Shown: positions 52,578 through 62,041, counted from the stretch's first letter. The stretch: DNA of 64,000 nucleotides from CAYYKD01 sp964471825 (GCA_964471825.1 CAYYKD010000003.1:62001-126000); one strand, 5' to 3'. The notes: generated by a model not told the origin, from the letters alone. Numbers and translations are program-made.

Positions 52578-55112
52578 GTGAGAAAAGTATTATTGTGCGT
52601 GTGTTTGTTATGTGCTGTAACAGGCATTTATTCATATGATATAAATATCAGTGTTATCGACAAAGATATCGATATTCCTCTGGAGGGTGTTAAGTTAACA
52701 CTAATAAAAACGGGGAATAGCGTATCAACCGATAGTAATGGATCTGCAAGGATAACGATCGGAGATGATCAGGGACAGATAGTTGTAGTTGCCTTCCTAA
52801 ATGGCTATGAGACAAAGAGATTTGTACTTAAAAAAGCGGCTGAGGTTCAGATAGTCTCGATGAGTATACAGGGTGTGCTTGAGGGACAGGGTCTTGTTGT
52901 GGAGAGGAAGGCGTTGCAGATTAAGGATGAGAAGTCCGGCGTCTCTACAATGGTAGATAAGCAGGAGATCAAACAGACTACCAAGGGGCCGCTTGAGGAT
53001 ATAATGACAACAATAAAGACTCTACCCGGAGTAAGCTACGCCGGTAAGTTTAGTTCAAGACCATCTGTAAGGGGCGGACATCCATCTGAGGTGTCGGCAT
53101 TACTTGATGGTTTCTTGATTAGAATGCCCTACCATTGGGGCGGTGCATTTTCAATATTCAATCCAAATATTATTGAATCGGTTAAGTTCTCAAATGGCGT
53201 GTTTAGTGCAAGGTATGGTGTAGCAATGAGCGGCCTTATTGAGGTAAACTCGACGACTCCGGATCAGGGAGTTAGATTTGACGGTATATTATCAACTACC
53301 ACTGCCGAGGCTTTTCTTCAGCTACCGTTATGGAAGAATTCCGGCCTATTTGTAGGAGGGCGGGTAACATACCTTGATCCCGTCTTGTTGATCGCTGAGA
53401 GTGCAGTCACAAGTACAGGAACCGCAATTCAGACAGCACCATACATTAGAGATGCCTCATTTAAATGGTTCTGGAAACCCCACGAAAGAGTGGAGTGGTA
53501 TATAAACTCATTTTTCGGGTCAGATGGCGTTGCTCTAAAGAATAAGGATATAGGTGTTGATGACACAAAGACGATCGTGTCTGACTTTAATTTTGGTTAC
53601 TACAAGTACAATACCTTTGTTGTGACCGGCGTTAAGTTTTTGCCGGTTGACAGGTTGTTTATACATATACTTGCAGGCTATGAGTTTCTGTTGAATGGCG
53701 TTGATGGGAAATTTAACGAAAATGGTACTAAGAACTATTCGCAAGAATTTAAGGATCAATATGCAGGGTTTAAATTGGCAATGCCTACACTACCCGATAT
53801 TAATGATAGTTTCTCAGTTAAGAACCTGGGTTCTAACTTTGCCAGATACGATCTTGTACATAGTGCTCAGACTCGTATTGATTTTGATATAACGCTCCAT
53901 GAGAGGGTTCAATTTTCATGCGGAGCAGGTCTTCTCTACGATAATATACTACATAGCGAATCAGGGAAGATGTATTCTATCATTCCTACACAGGGTTTTC
54001 CACTCTACTCTAAGATCACAGTGGATCTTTCTGTAAAGGATAATCTCGTATTTAATTCCTTTACATTTATAAATTTTTTATTTACACCGCTTCCGGGTGT
54101 ACTTGAAATTGAGGCGGGAGTACGGGTTGATCATTTCTATATGCAGGGCAATGATGTGAGTCTTAACACCTATCCTGTGCCAAATCCAAGATTGATGATC
54201 TCCTATACACCTGTAAGAGACAAGAAGTATATTAATAGTCTTACTCTTAGTCTGGGGGTGGGACTATTTTCTAAGATTCCGCTTGAGAGTTCAATCATTG
54301 AAAAGAAGTATGGAATAGATCATTTTGAGGTTCATCAGCCTAAGTCATTAACAGCTATAACCGGTGTTGAGATTAATCTGCCATTGGACTTTAAGATAAA
54401 GGTTGAGGGGTACTACAAGTACTATTTTGATAGATTCTACTTTAATCTTGATACAACAGGTAATCAGACTAAGTTTCTCGTACACTCGGACGGGATTGGA
54501 CATGCGGCAGGTTTTGATGTGCTACTTCAGAGGAAAATCTCAAGATGGGTAGATGGATGGATCTCATATTCGTTTATCTTTGCGAAGTACTACAATCCGG
54601 AAACCGATAATATGCCGTCAAAGACAACATTTCGAGGGGAACCTACAGGGACATGGTATTATCCTTCATATCATAGATGGCACAATATGAATATAGTTCT
54701 AAATATCAAGCCTGTAACATGGTTTACAATATCTTTAGCCCTAGCCCTGGCAAGCGGTAATCCTAAGAAGAGTTTTGAGACAGAGATGTTTCCTGTTCTG
54801 CTTGAAGATGGTCAGACTGTCCTTGAGATGTATCGTGATAAAGGGGTCTACACCGAGAAAGACGGCGATTCATTAAGAACGGGATTTAGTATTCCACTTG
54901 ATTTGACTCTGAGATTTAATGTCTACTTTCCAAAATCTAAGGTCAAAATGGAGGCCTATGTTTCTGTCGAGGATATATTTGTCATGGTCTACTCCGATCA
55001 GGTTAATGCAAAGTCTATTGATAAATACACAGGCAAGGAGTCAACGGGACAGGCTGCATCGTTTAGTGTAGGCATCCCGATCCCAAGTATAGGTATTAAA
55101 ATAAATTTCTAG
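52578..55112 (+). CDS. TonB-dependent outer-membrane receptor with carboxypeptidase-like N-domain
   Basis: 844 residues. Signal peptide (VLLCVCLLCAVTGIYS), then a carboxypeptidase-regulatory-like beta domain (about 20-95; DIPLEGVKLTLIKTG ... SVSTDSNGSARITI), a plug domain (about 125-225; GPLEDIMTTIKTLPGVSYAGKFSSRPSVRGGHPSEVSALLDGF) and a long beta-barrel ending in SIGIKINF, with the usual aromatic-final strand. GTG start with AGGAGG seven bases upstream. Substrate unknown. No TonB/ExbBD genes nearby. The lipoprotein gene 50 bases downstream may be its surface or periplasmic partner; this is inferred from position only. Confidence 0.88.
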   Translation: MRKVLLCVCLLCAVTGIYSYDINISVIDKDIDIPLEGVKLTLIKTGNSVSTDSNGSARITIGDDQGQIVVVAFLNGYETKRFVLKKAAEVQIVSMSIQGVLEGQGLVVERKALQIKDEKSGVSTMVDKQEIKQTTKGPLEDIMTTIKTLPGVSYAGKFSSRPSVRGGHPSEVSALLDGFLIRMPYHWGGAFSIFNPNIIESVKFSNGVFSARYGVAMSGLIEVNSTTPDQGVRFDGILSTTTAEAFLQLPLWKNSGLFVGGRVTYLDPVLLIAESAVTSTGTAIQTAPYIRDASFKWFWKPHERVEWYINSFFGSDGVALKNKDIGVDDTKTIVSDFNFGYYKYNTFVVTGVKFLPVDRLFIHILAGYEFLLNGVDGKFNENGTKNYSQEFKDQYAGFKLAMPTLPDINDSFSVKNLGSNFARYDLVHSAQTRIDFDITLHERVQFSCGAGLLYDNILHSESGKMYSIIPTQGFPLYSKITVDLSVKDNLVFNSFTFINFLFTPLPGVLEIEAGVRVDHFYMQGNDVSLNTYPVPNPRLMISYTPVRDKKYINSLTLSLGVGLFSKIPLESSIIEKKYGIDHFEVHQPKSLTAITGVEINLPLDFKIKVEGYYKYYFDRFYFNLDTTGNQTKFLVHSDGIGHAAGFDVLLQRKISRWVDGWISYSFIFAKYYNPETDNMPSKTTFRGEPTGTWYYPSYHRWHNMNIVLNIKPVTWFTISLALALASGNPKKSFETEMFPVLLEDGQTVLEMYRDKGVYTEKDGDSLRTGFSIPLDLTLRFNVYFPKSKVKMEAYVSVEDIFVMVYSDQVNAKSIDKYTGKESTGQAASFSVGIPIPSIGIKINF

Positions 55113-55161
55113 GATAAACGGACCATGTTAGGCAAGTGAAAAAATATAAGGAAAACGCAAT

Positions 55162-56055
55162 ATGAATATAAATAGAAATAAAAATATTAAAATAATAGTA
55201 AAAAAACTTTTTTCTATAGCTCTAGTAGTTATAGGTATGACAGTTATACCGGCCTGTCAGACGGTTAAAGGTGTTTATAATTATGCAAGGGAGAATCACA
55301 GCGTTAAACTGACAATTACAGAGGATAGCAAGCAGGTTAGAAGGGGTCGCTTGAGCGGAACTTTAATAAGTCCTGCCTATTTTGGCGGAGTTATTTCAAC
55401 GGATTCATCAGGTGATCAAGTTTTGATTGTTGATGAGTTTGGATATTTTACTAACTGGTTTGACGGATGGACTCAAGCCCTGCATGAAGCCGGCGGCTCA
55501 GTAAAGATAGAATTAAACAAGGACAGATCGTTTAACATTGTTGTAAGGGAGGAACTCTTTGTAGGTGAAATAAAAACCGCACAGACACGCTATGCCGATC
55601 TATACTACAAGGGTGATAGAGCAAATGAGTTGTTGAGGAATAGAATAGCAAGAATCAAGTCGGTAAATGAGTATCTCGTTGAATATGGAATGCCTATGTT
55701 CTTTAGTTCAGCTATTTACCCTCCTGTTTTTTCTACATCTAAGAGTGATAAAAAGCAGAAGACATTTTTTGAGGCAACCCGTTCACTACTGTTTCCTGAG
55801 ATGTATCCATTCGGGGCCGTTAAGGTGGACTACCAGGCAAAAAGTACCTATGAGCTTGCCGATTCAATACTCTGGAATAGACAGTATTCAGAGAAGATGT
55901 TTCCTGAACACCTTAGGGATGTGCGAAATGGCGGTTCACTCTATAAGGACTATGAGGAATCAATAGAGTTGTTCTATGTTTTTTACAATCTGGATTATTT
56001 TTTGAGAATGTTAGTTTTAAATACACCATTAAATACACCATTAAATTCACAATGA
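55162..56055 (+). CDS. Lipoprotein of unknown function downstream of the TonB receptor
   Basis: 297 residues. A basic start and hydrophobic helix end in the lipobox VIPAC (Cys32). The mature part mixes strands and helices with no family I recognise; FDGWTQALHEAGGSVKIELNKD and YKGDRANELLRNRIARI are its most distinctive stretches. The C-terminus carries a tandem LNTPLNTPLN repeat encoded by two copies of TTAAATACACCA, probably slippage. Likely co-transcribed with the receptor gene. Confidence 0.65.
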   Translation: MNINRNKNIKIIVKKLFSIALVVIGMTVIPACQTVKGVYNYARENHSVKLTITEDSKQVRRGRLSGTLISPAYFGGVISTDSSGDQVLIVDEFGYFTNWFDGWTQALHEAGGSVKIELNKDRSFNIVVREELFVGEIKTAQTRYADLYYKGDRANELLRNRIARIKSVNEYLVEYGMPMFFSSAIYPPVFSTSKSDKKQKTFFEATRSLLFPEMYPFGAVKVDYQAKSTYELADSILWNRQYSEKMFPEHLRDVRNGGSLYKDYEESIELFYVFYNLDYFLRMLVLNTPLNTPLNSQ

Positions 56056-56150
56056 TAGCGAATAAATAATCATAGAGATTGCTAACTACAAGTGAGCCTT
56101 TAAATATGTTTGAAAAACAGAAGTATAATATTAATATTTAATCTGCCAAG

Positions 56151-56630
56151 CTAATTGTAGGCTATTTTTTTTATGATTGTAATAATCCTGTTGTTTATAT
56201 GATACTGTCCAGAAAACTTAAATTCTCCCATTTCAAGACATAATTTTAGTTTAACAGGTAATTCATTAATTTTTTTAATATATTCTTCCACCTTTTCTTT
56301 GATCTTAAGTAAAACGCTCTTGAAACGGCCACGCCAGACTGTACCGAATCGGTTAAATCTTCTGTTAAATCGAATTGAGAAGGACTGCTTAATCCATTGC
56401 ATTACAACTGATATATCTGTTTTACCGATTGTTTGAATTACTATCTGAAACTCATCTTTAAGAATGATGAAATTTTCAATTATAATATCGAATTTGATCA
56501 TTGCCTCTTCCATAACTTCCATAAAAATTGATTGTGTTTCTTCTGAGCAGAGTTTTTGAGCTGTTTCCGGAACAACGCTTGATTTTACAAAATATGTTCC
56601 GCCTTCTACTTTTTCTCGGTTTTTTCTCAT
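56151..56630 (-). CDS. RAYT-like (Y1 transposase-family) protein lacking the HUH motif
   Basis: 159 residues matching the layout of REP-associated tyrosine transposases: an N-terminal strand GGTYFVKSSVV (in place of the usual YHVISR), helix, then a hydrophobic strand pair NFIILKDEFQIVIQT where active members have NHVHLLI, followed by ISVVMQWIKQSFSIRFNRRFNRFGTVWRGRFKS and EEYIKKINELPVKL, the counterpart of YIHLNPVKA. The two metal-binding histidines are replaced by Glu60 and Gln62, so it should be inactive as a nuclease or domesticated. An inverted repeat of the GGTTGTCCC family stands 116 bases upstream, the typical RAYT-REP arrangement. Convergent with the lipoprotein gene. Confidence 0.6.
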   Translation of the reverse strand: MRKNREKVEGGTYFVKSSVVPETAQKLCSEETQSIFMEVMEEAMIKFDIIIENFIILKDEFQIVIQTIGKTDISVVMQWIKQSFSIRFNRRFNRFGTVWRGRFKSVLLKIKEKVEEYIKKINELPVKLKLCLEMGEFKFSGQYHINNRIITIIKKIAYN

Positions 56631-56989
56631 AATCTGTCCTTATAATTTGGATTTTTAATATATCACTTAGTTAAAACGATTTTTTTGATTTATTATTTAT
56701 GGAATTGACAAAAGAGTTACAATTTTTTTTTGAAGAATATCAAGCGGGACAACCTATTGCCGTTGATAGTGGTTTTTTCACCCAAGACTAGACTGGCATA
56801 GGTTGTCCCCTACAGATAGTACACAGCCTAGAGTGACAATTCAATTCTTTATCATATTGTAGAGGCTATTGTAGAGAATTAATATTTAGAAATCATATAC
56901 ACAAAACCTTCCACTAAAAATTTATTAAAGACTAATAAAAATATCTTTATAAATTGCATTAATTTAATTTTTTTGTTAAATCTTTCTAT
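56631..56989. other. 359-base intergenic region
   Basis: Contains the inverted repeat at 56746-56809 and AT-rich sequence leading to the cyclase start. A -35/-10-like pair (TTGCAT 56954-56959, TTAAAT 56976-56981) would start transcription near the ATG at 56990, which has no Shine-Dalgarno site. Nothing else recognised. Confidence 0.5.
56746..56809. repeat. REP-like inverted repeat GGGACAACCTATTGCC / GGCATAGGTTGTCCC
   Basis: Left arm 56746-56761 and right arm 56795-56809 are reverse complements apart from one extra base, around a loop of about 33 bases. This is the cleanest copy of the repeat family and lies just upstream of the RAYT-like gene. Confidence 0.75.
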
Positions 56990-58981
56990 ATGGGAAACAA
57001 AAAGCTAAGCCGCTCACTATTACAGTACGATGTTATTACTCTTATTATGATCTATATTATTGTATTTCTAATGTTTGAGGTCTTAATAAAGAATCTTCTT
57101 GTCAATTATAAAGTTGATAGTCTAAACGAGAATCTTGTGTCGCTACAATTGGACTTCTTTGACGCTGTAACCTCACTTGAGGAGAAGTCAATTCTAAGTT
57201 ATGACGAATATATTAGAAATATTATCGACTATTCTAAAAGGTCAACACTCAGCAGACTGAAATATGATAACAGTATTGTTGCAATAGTATTTCCTGATGA
57301 GTATGGGTTAACCACATTTGGCTCAAAGAATAAGTTTGATAGAGTGTTAAACAAAGACAGCTATGGGTTAATCCATCGAGTTCTGTTTAACGGTGATTCA
57401 AATTCCAAGTATTCTTCAAACAAGGGCTCAAAAAACATAAAAAAAAGAGACAAATATATAGAGTTAAATGCTGACAGCTCAGAATATATTGCTATAGCTC
57501 AGATCTCAACGAAGGGGATAAAGTCTGGTTTGGAGCGTAATTCAGATGAGGATATTTACCCGATATTTATTGTTGGTGATAAAAGAGGCGATTTCTTTTA
57601 TATAATTAATCTGGCAGAGATAATATTTATATTCTGGCTTACTGTAGTATTTTTAATATTAGGTACCTTTAAGTTTCTTGCAACCAAGCGATCAACAGTA
57701 CAGATCTACGAATTCAGTAATATGTTGAATGAAGAATCTGAAAATATAACTCAGAAAGGTATAGTTGGCGGTTCATTAAGAAAGATAGAAACAGAGTTTG
57801 TTGAGATAGAGAATCTTAATACAGCATCAGCATCCCTAAGCAATTCCCTTAAAGAGTTAAGAAGAATAGTACAGGGTACAACTACAGAGGAATTTTTTAT
57901 AGGAACAATAACAAATAATAAGAGTATTACTGAACAGCATGATGTTTTTGTTACAGTTATGTTTCTCGATATAAAGGGATTTACGGGTATATCAGAGAAG
58001 CACAAATCAAATGCAATGGTTATTGGTAATACAATTTTTAGTCATGTAGGTAAGATAATCAAGGAACATGGAGGACAGATAAGAAAGCTCCTGGGTGATG
58101 CCGCACTAATAACATTTAAAAATCCACCCGACACCGGTTCAAATTCTGCACTAAATGCGGTTTCTGCCGGCATAAGGATACTAAACGATGTCTCTACGAT
58201 ATGTGACAAGCTTAATGAGTTATTTAACCCTGAAAAATCATCTGATCTCATGATAGATTTCAATTTTAGAATTGGGCTTGATTCGGGTACAATTGGAGAG
58301 GGGCTATACGGTACAGAGGATAATTTTGAGTATGGTATAATCGGTGATGCAGTGAATACGGCATCTAGATTTGAGTCATTAAACAAGCAGTACAATACAA
58401 ATATTTTAGTATCTGATAATACCTATAATGAACTTATAAGTGTGATTGTTTCAATATATGGTATAAAAAATGAGGCAAAATCCATAGAGACGAAGATCGC
58501 GGACACTCTAAAAGTGCGGTGGTTCTGTGTTGATACGGCCAGACCAAAGGGTAAGATTAAGCCAAATAAGATATACACGCTTTCCTATTTACAAAAAGAC
58601 AACCTAAGGTTGCTCGGACAAGGAGAATGCTTTAACATTGAGATTTTTGGAGGTTTCTCAGAACTGCTTGAAAGATTTCATCAGAGCATTCAACTATGGA
58701 AAAAAACAGTTGAACCGGAAAGTGATGCTGCTCTAGTAAACGCTGCTCTAGTAAATGCAAAAAAAGAATGGTCAAATATTGCAAAACATTTTGCTCAATA
58801 CATGATAGACAAAAACTTTAAAGTAGCAGAGCCGTTTCTAAAACTTATATTAAACTATCAGGAGTTCAATCGACTTCAAGCAGACTATGAAGGTTGGAAA
58901 GATAGGGAGATATATGACCTAAAAATTCCATCGTCTGATTGGATTAGCAACCCCTACGGATGCAGGGAGTTGGATAAATGA
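56990..58981 (+). CDS. Membrane-bound class III adenylate/guanylate cyclase
   Basis: 663 residues. Helix 1 (VITLIMIYIIVFLMFEVLI), a periplasmic region of about 160 residues, helix 2 (FYIINLAEIIFIFWLTVVFLILG), then a cytoplasmic cyclase (about 315-500): metal Asp in MFLDIKGFTG and in RKLLGDAALITF, the lysine before it, RIGLDSGTIGEGLYG, and the purine/transition-state motif GIIGDAVNTASRFE. All key residues look present, so cAMP or cGMP synthesis is expected. The C-terminal 160 residues are of unknown fold and include a short AALVN duplication. Overlaps the next gene by four bases (ATGA). Confidence 0.9.
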   Translation: MGNKKLSRSLLQYDVITLIMIYIIVFLMFEVLIKNLLVNYKVDSLNENLVSLQLDFFDAVTSLEEKSILSYDEYIRNIIDYSKRSTLSRLKYDNSIVAIVFPDEYGLTTFGSKNKFDRVLNKDSYGLIHRVLFNGDSNSKYSSNKGSKNIKKRDKYIELNADSSEYIAIAQISTKGIKSGLERNSDEDIYPIFIVGDKRGDFFYIINLAEIIFIFWLTVVFLILGTFKFLATKRSTVQIYEFSNMLNEESENITQKGIVGGSLRKIETEFVEIENLNTASASLSNSLKELRRIVQGTTTEEFFIGTITNNKSITEQHDVFVTVMFLDIKGFTGISEKHKSNAMVIGNTIFSHVGKIIKEHGGQIRKLLGDAALITFKNPPDTGSNSALNAVSAGIRILNDVSTICDKLNELFNPEKSSDLMIDFNFRIGLDSGTIGEGLYGTEDNFEYGIIGDAVNTASRFESLNKQYNTNILVSDNTYNELISVIVSIYGIKNEAKSIETKIADTLKVRWFCVDTARPKGKIKPNKIYTLSYLQKDNLRLLGQGECFNIEIFGGFSELLERFHQSIQLWKKTVEPESDAALVNAALVNAKKEWSNIAKHFAQYMIDKNFKVAEPFLKLILNYQEFNRLQADYEGWKDREIYDLKIPSSDWISNPYGCRELDK

Positions 58982-60507
58982 TAAAAAAAATAATAAGTAA
59001 ATTTAAAAAGCTATCAACGATTCGGTTTGTAAAAGAGTCTCTCTATGGAATTGGAACAGTAGTTTTAATTGTCGCAATAATAGCCTCAATAACAGCATTA
59101 AAAGATAAAAAAAGTCTTATTGTGTTTGAGGATGAACAAAATATTCTGTCATTTTTGAATGATACAGAACGAAAACTTCTAATTGAAGAAAAATCAAAAC
59201 TCGAAAGTGAGTTAAAACTTTTGTATTCTCAAAGATTCAGCCATAGTTCGGCCCTGTCGCAGGAGGAGAAAAAAAGAATATCTGATAAAATTGCGGAAAT
59301 AGAAGAAAAAAAACGACAAAATGAAAGCAGCTATTCAAAAAACAAACAGGAGCTTGACACATTAAAGGCGAAAATGTCAAGTAGTGAAAACCTCCTCAAT
59401 GATATGCAGTTAATAATAAAAAAAACCTCGGATGAACTGGAAAAGGTAAAGAAAGAAAAAGATAATAGTGAGGTTTACTGGAAAAACTATAAGGATTTTT
59501 TAAAAAGCTCTGTAAAAAATGTAGCAGTCTCTACTAACAACGAGTCAAATCTAAATCGTGAGTTCGAAAACAGTGATGGAAAGTTCTTTATCGCCGGCCA
59601 ATTTCAAAAATTGCTTGATATTATCAAACAGTTGAATGAAGATAATAGTAAAAAATCGGCTAGAATTTTAGAACTCGAACAGAGTTTGATTGACGAGTCC
59701 GACTCTAATCGATTGAAGGAATCATCTGTTTCCTCAATAGTATCAATTGAATCACTTCAATCAATCAGAGCGGAAGAATATGAGCAAAATCAGAAGTCTA
59801 TTTCAAAACTTAATGCTGAGATTCTAGATAGAGATGCAGAGATTCTTCGTCTTAAAAATATTATTTTAAAAATAAATACAGAGAAGAGCAACCTTCAGAC
59901 AATACAGGAATCGCATGAAGAAGAGAAGCCCGTTATAGAGATAGATGACAAAGTATTAATACCCGAAAAAAACATTCAGAAAGATATGAATGAATTGGAT
60001 ATTGATTTCTGGAAAGAGAGGAAATACAGTTGGGTTTTTCCGTTGAAGGGCGGTTATGTCGATGATCCAGGTAATATTGAATCAAAATTCGGTTACGAAC
60101 GGCCGGACTCTAATGCATCAAATCCGGGTATATTTATCATTCCAAAGATTGCAAGCGGTGTAAAAGTGCTTTCAATGACTGACGGTGTTATTATAAACTA
60201 TTATTCCTATGTAGGCGGCACCTATGCAATGGAGATTAAGAACGACGATGGAACTATAGCCAGATATTGCTATATCAGCTCTTCGTTAAAGACCGGGACA
60301 AGAGTATCAAAAGCACAGGTTATTGGAATTGTTCTAAATGTAGGCAGTAGATATGGACTCCATATAGAGCTATACCAGGGCACTCTAGGGGGGGCTCTTT
60401 CAAATATAAATAATACTAAGTACAGGTTCGTGGAACCGAAAAACTATATGAGAAGAGGCGACCTTCAAGACCCCTCAGGTATAATGTATTTAAACATTAT
60501 CTATTGA
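58978..60507 (+). CDS. Membrane-anchored coiled-coil protein with degenerate M23 (LytM) domain
   Basis: 509 residues. One N-terminal helix (SLYGIGTVVLIVAIIASITAL), long coiled coil (about 60-300, rich in Lys/Glu/Ser), then a C-terminal LytM/M23 fold (about 345-490): WVFPLKGGYVDDP, ESKFGYERP, ASGVKVLSMTDGVIINYYSYVGG, GTRVSKAQVIGIV and RYGLHIELY. Active M23 peptidases need HxxxD and HxH; here the first is absent (GIFIIPKI) and the last reads HIE, so it is probably a non-catalytic regulator, as EnvC and NlpD are for amidases. Coupled to the cyclase gene. Confidence 0.78.
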   Translation: MIKKIISKFKKLSTIRFVKESLYGIGTVVLIVAIIASITALKDKKSLIVFEDEQNILSFLNDTERKLLIEEKSKLESELKLLYSQRFSHSSALSQEEKKRISDKIAEIEEKKRQNESSYSKNKQELDTLKAKMSSSENLLNDMQLIIKKTSDELEKVKKEKDNSEVYWKNYKDFLKSSVKNVAVSTNNESNLNREFENSDGKFFIAGQFQKLLDIIKQLNEDNSKKSARILELEQSLIDESDSNRLKESSVSSIVSIESLQSIRAEEYEQNQKSISKLNAEILDRDAEILRLKNIILKINTEKSNLQTIQESHEEEKPVIEIDDKVLIPEKNIQKDMNELDIDFWKERKYSWVFPLKGGYVDDPGNIESKFGYERPDSNASNPGIFIIPKIASGVKVLSMTDGVIINYYSYVGGTYAMEIKNDDGTIARYCYISSSLKTGTRVSKAQVIGIVLNVGSRYGLHIELYQGTLGGALSNINNTKYRFVEPKNYMRRGDLQDPSGIMYLNIIY

Positions 60508-60546
60508 GCCTCTCGCAAAAATTCAAAATTTATTTTTGAAAGAGGC
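60508..60546. repeat. Hairpin with a core shared with 21911-21931
   Basis: GCCTCTCGCAAAAAT pairs with ATTTTTGAAAGAGGC (15 positions, two mismatches). The central 21 bases are identical to those between the convergent genes at 21911-21931. Placed right after the M23-like gene; no T-run follows. Confidence 0.55.
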
Positions 60547-60564
60547 CTATTGACAGGATGTACT

Positions 60565-60825
60565 ATGCCATTTGTTTACATTGCAAGGTGTTCTGATGAT
60601 ACTCTATATACAGGGACAGCAGTTAATCTTGAGAAACGGATAATGACACACAATGCCGGAAAGGGTGCGAAATATACGAGAGGAAGGATACCTTTAACCG
60701 TTGTTTTTTCAGAGGAGTTTTCAACTCTGGGCGAGGCAATGAAAAGAGAGTCAATCATTAAAAAGATGAGCAGGAATGAAAAGATGCGAATGGCTGAAAT
60801 GCAGGGATCCGGCTTAATTATTTAA
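60565..60825 (+). CDS. GIY-YIG endonuclease-superfamily protein (UPF0213/YhbQ-like)
   Basis: 86 residues from the ATG at 60565 (AGGA eight bases upstream; a TTG at 60550 is less likely). Begins MPFVYIARCSDDTLYTGTAVNLEKRIMTHN: VYI and YTG are the two halves of the GIY-YIG signature and the Arg of EKR is the conserved one; KGAKYTRGRIPLTVVF continues the family pattern. Small stand-alone members bind DNA repair intermediates or are uncharacterised. The stop overlaps the end of the convergent diguanylate cyclase gene by 12 bases. Confidence 0.88.
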   Translation: MPFVYIARCSDDTLYTGTAVNLEKRIMTHNAGKGAKYTRGRIPLTVVFSEEFSTLGEAMKRESIIKKMSRNEKMRMAEMQGSGLII

Positions 60826-62034
60826 TTTTTTTTTTGATGATGCGATCTGAGTCTCAATTATTTTCTTTATAGTGTCGGAAGATTCTCCTGTGTTTAACTT
60901 TTTGAAATAGTCCTCGTAGATCACAACTTTATTTCTACCCGATAGCTTTGCGTGATAGAGTGCCTTGTCAGCTCTGCTTAGTAAATCATTAGGGGTGATG
61001 TCCTCAGGATAGAACTCAGATATACCTACACTTATTGTTACTCTAATCTTATCACCGGCAGTATCCTTAATCTCATGGGATTCTATAGCTCTTCTGAGTC
61101 TCTCTGCAGGAATAACAGCATTGCGTGCATTAGTTTCCGGTAATAGAACAAGGAATTCTTCACCGCCATACCGTCCGACAGAGTCAACCTCCCTAAATAT
61201 CCTATGATTCTTTAGTATATCGCCAAATATTCTAAGAACATTATCGCCGACAAGGTGACCATGCAAGTCATTAATGTTCTTAAAAAAATCAATATCGATC
61301 ATTAACACAGAGAATACTCCGTAATGATCAAGAAAATTGCCAACGGATTGGTTATTCCCAAGTAATTCTGAGCATTTATCCGGGTTCTCTTCTTCGATTA
61401 CACTTTTAATACGCCAAAGATCACGCATTGTTCTCTTACTTTCATTCTCAAGTATCTCAACTATTGCTTTTCGATTTAGAATGTTGGTTAGGAAGTCTAT
61501 CTTGCTGATGTTAACGATGTTTTCATATAATTCCTGAATATTTTCTTTTTGCTGCTTAATCAACTCTGTATCAGCAATGTACTTAAATGATTCTACTATA
61601 TAGTTATTGATACGCCCCTCTGTTAGTATTTGACTATAGGCAGACACTAGAAATGAGGTTAGATTTATGATGTATGATATGTCACCTGGATTAGAGGGCA
61701 TAAAAAAAGTAAAATCCCTATCTGATATTATTTTATTAATTGATTGTTCAGACCCCTCTGTAGAGGTAAAGCAGTAAAGTATATGCGGTTTACTAATTTT
61801 ATGATGAGATATAAAATAACTGTGAATTTGATCCTTTCTAACGATGTTTATGAGTTCATGATTTATTGCTATTATTGTATTGCCGGAATATATACTGTCA
61901 TTAAGTTCATTTATAGTTCTTGATAACGATGAAAGATCAGTTAAAACAACTGATATCTCATTGCTATTTACTGCCTTAAAAAACTCACGGTAATTTTCAA
62001 ATAGATCGGTTAGAACGATTAAATATTTTTTCAT
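60814..62034 (-). CDS. Diguanylate cyclase (GGDEF domain)
   Basis: About 406 residues. The C-terminal GGDEF domain contains MIDIDFFKNINDLHGHLVGD, the active-site signature GRYGGEEF, and RADKALYHAKLSGRNKV. An inhibitory-site motif RxxD (REVD) lies five residues before GGEEF, so c-di-GMP feedback is expected. The N-terminal 140 residues look like a divergent receiver (YLIVLTDLF..., VVLTDLSSL) without clear phospho-acceptor context. The ATG at 62034 is preferred to 62076: a TTTACA-17-TACTTT promoter (62070-62042) puts transcription start at this codon, and no Shine-Dalgarno is seen at either. Confidence 0.9.
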   Translation of the reverse strand: MKKYLIVLTDLFENYREFFKAVNSNEISVVLTDLSSLSRTINELNDSIYSGNTIIAINHELINIVRKDQIHSYFISHHKISKPHILYCFTSTEGSEQSINKIISDRDFTFFMPSNPGDISYIINLTSFLVSAYSQILTEGRINNYIVESFKYIADTELIKQQKENIQELYENIVNISKIDFLTNILNRKAIVEILENESKRTMRDLWRIKSVIEEENPDKCSELLGNNQSVGNFLDHYGVFSVLMIDIDFFKNINDLHGHLVGDNVLRIFGDILKNHRIFREVDSVGRYGGEEFLVLLPETNARNAVIPAERLRRAIESHEIKDTAGDKIRVTISVGISEFYPEDITPNDLLSRADKALYHAKLSGRNKVVIYEDYFKKLNTGESSDTIKKIIETQIASSKKKLNN

Positions 62035-62041
62035 AGAATAA

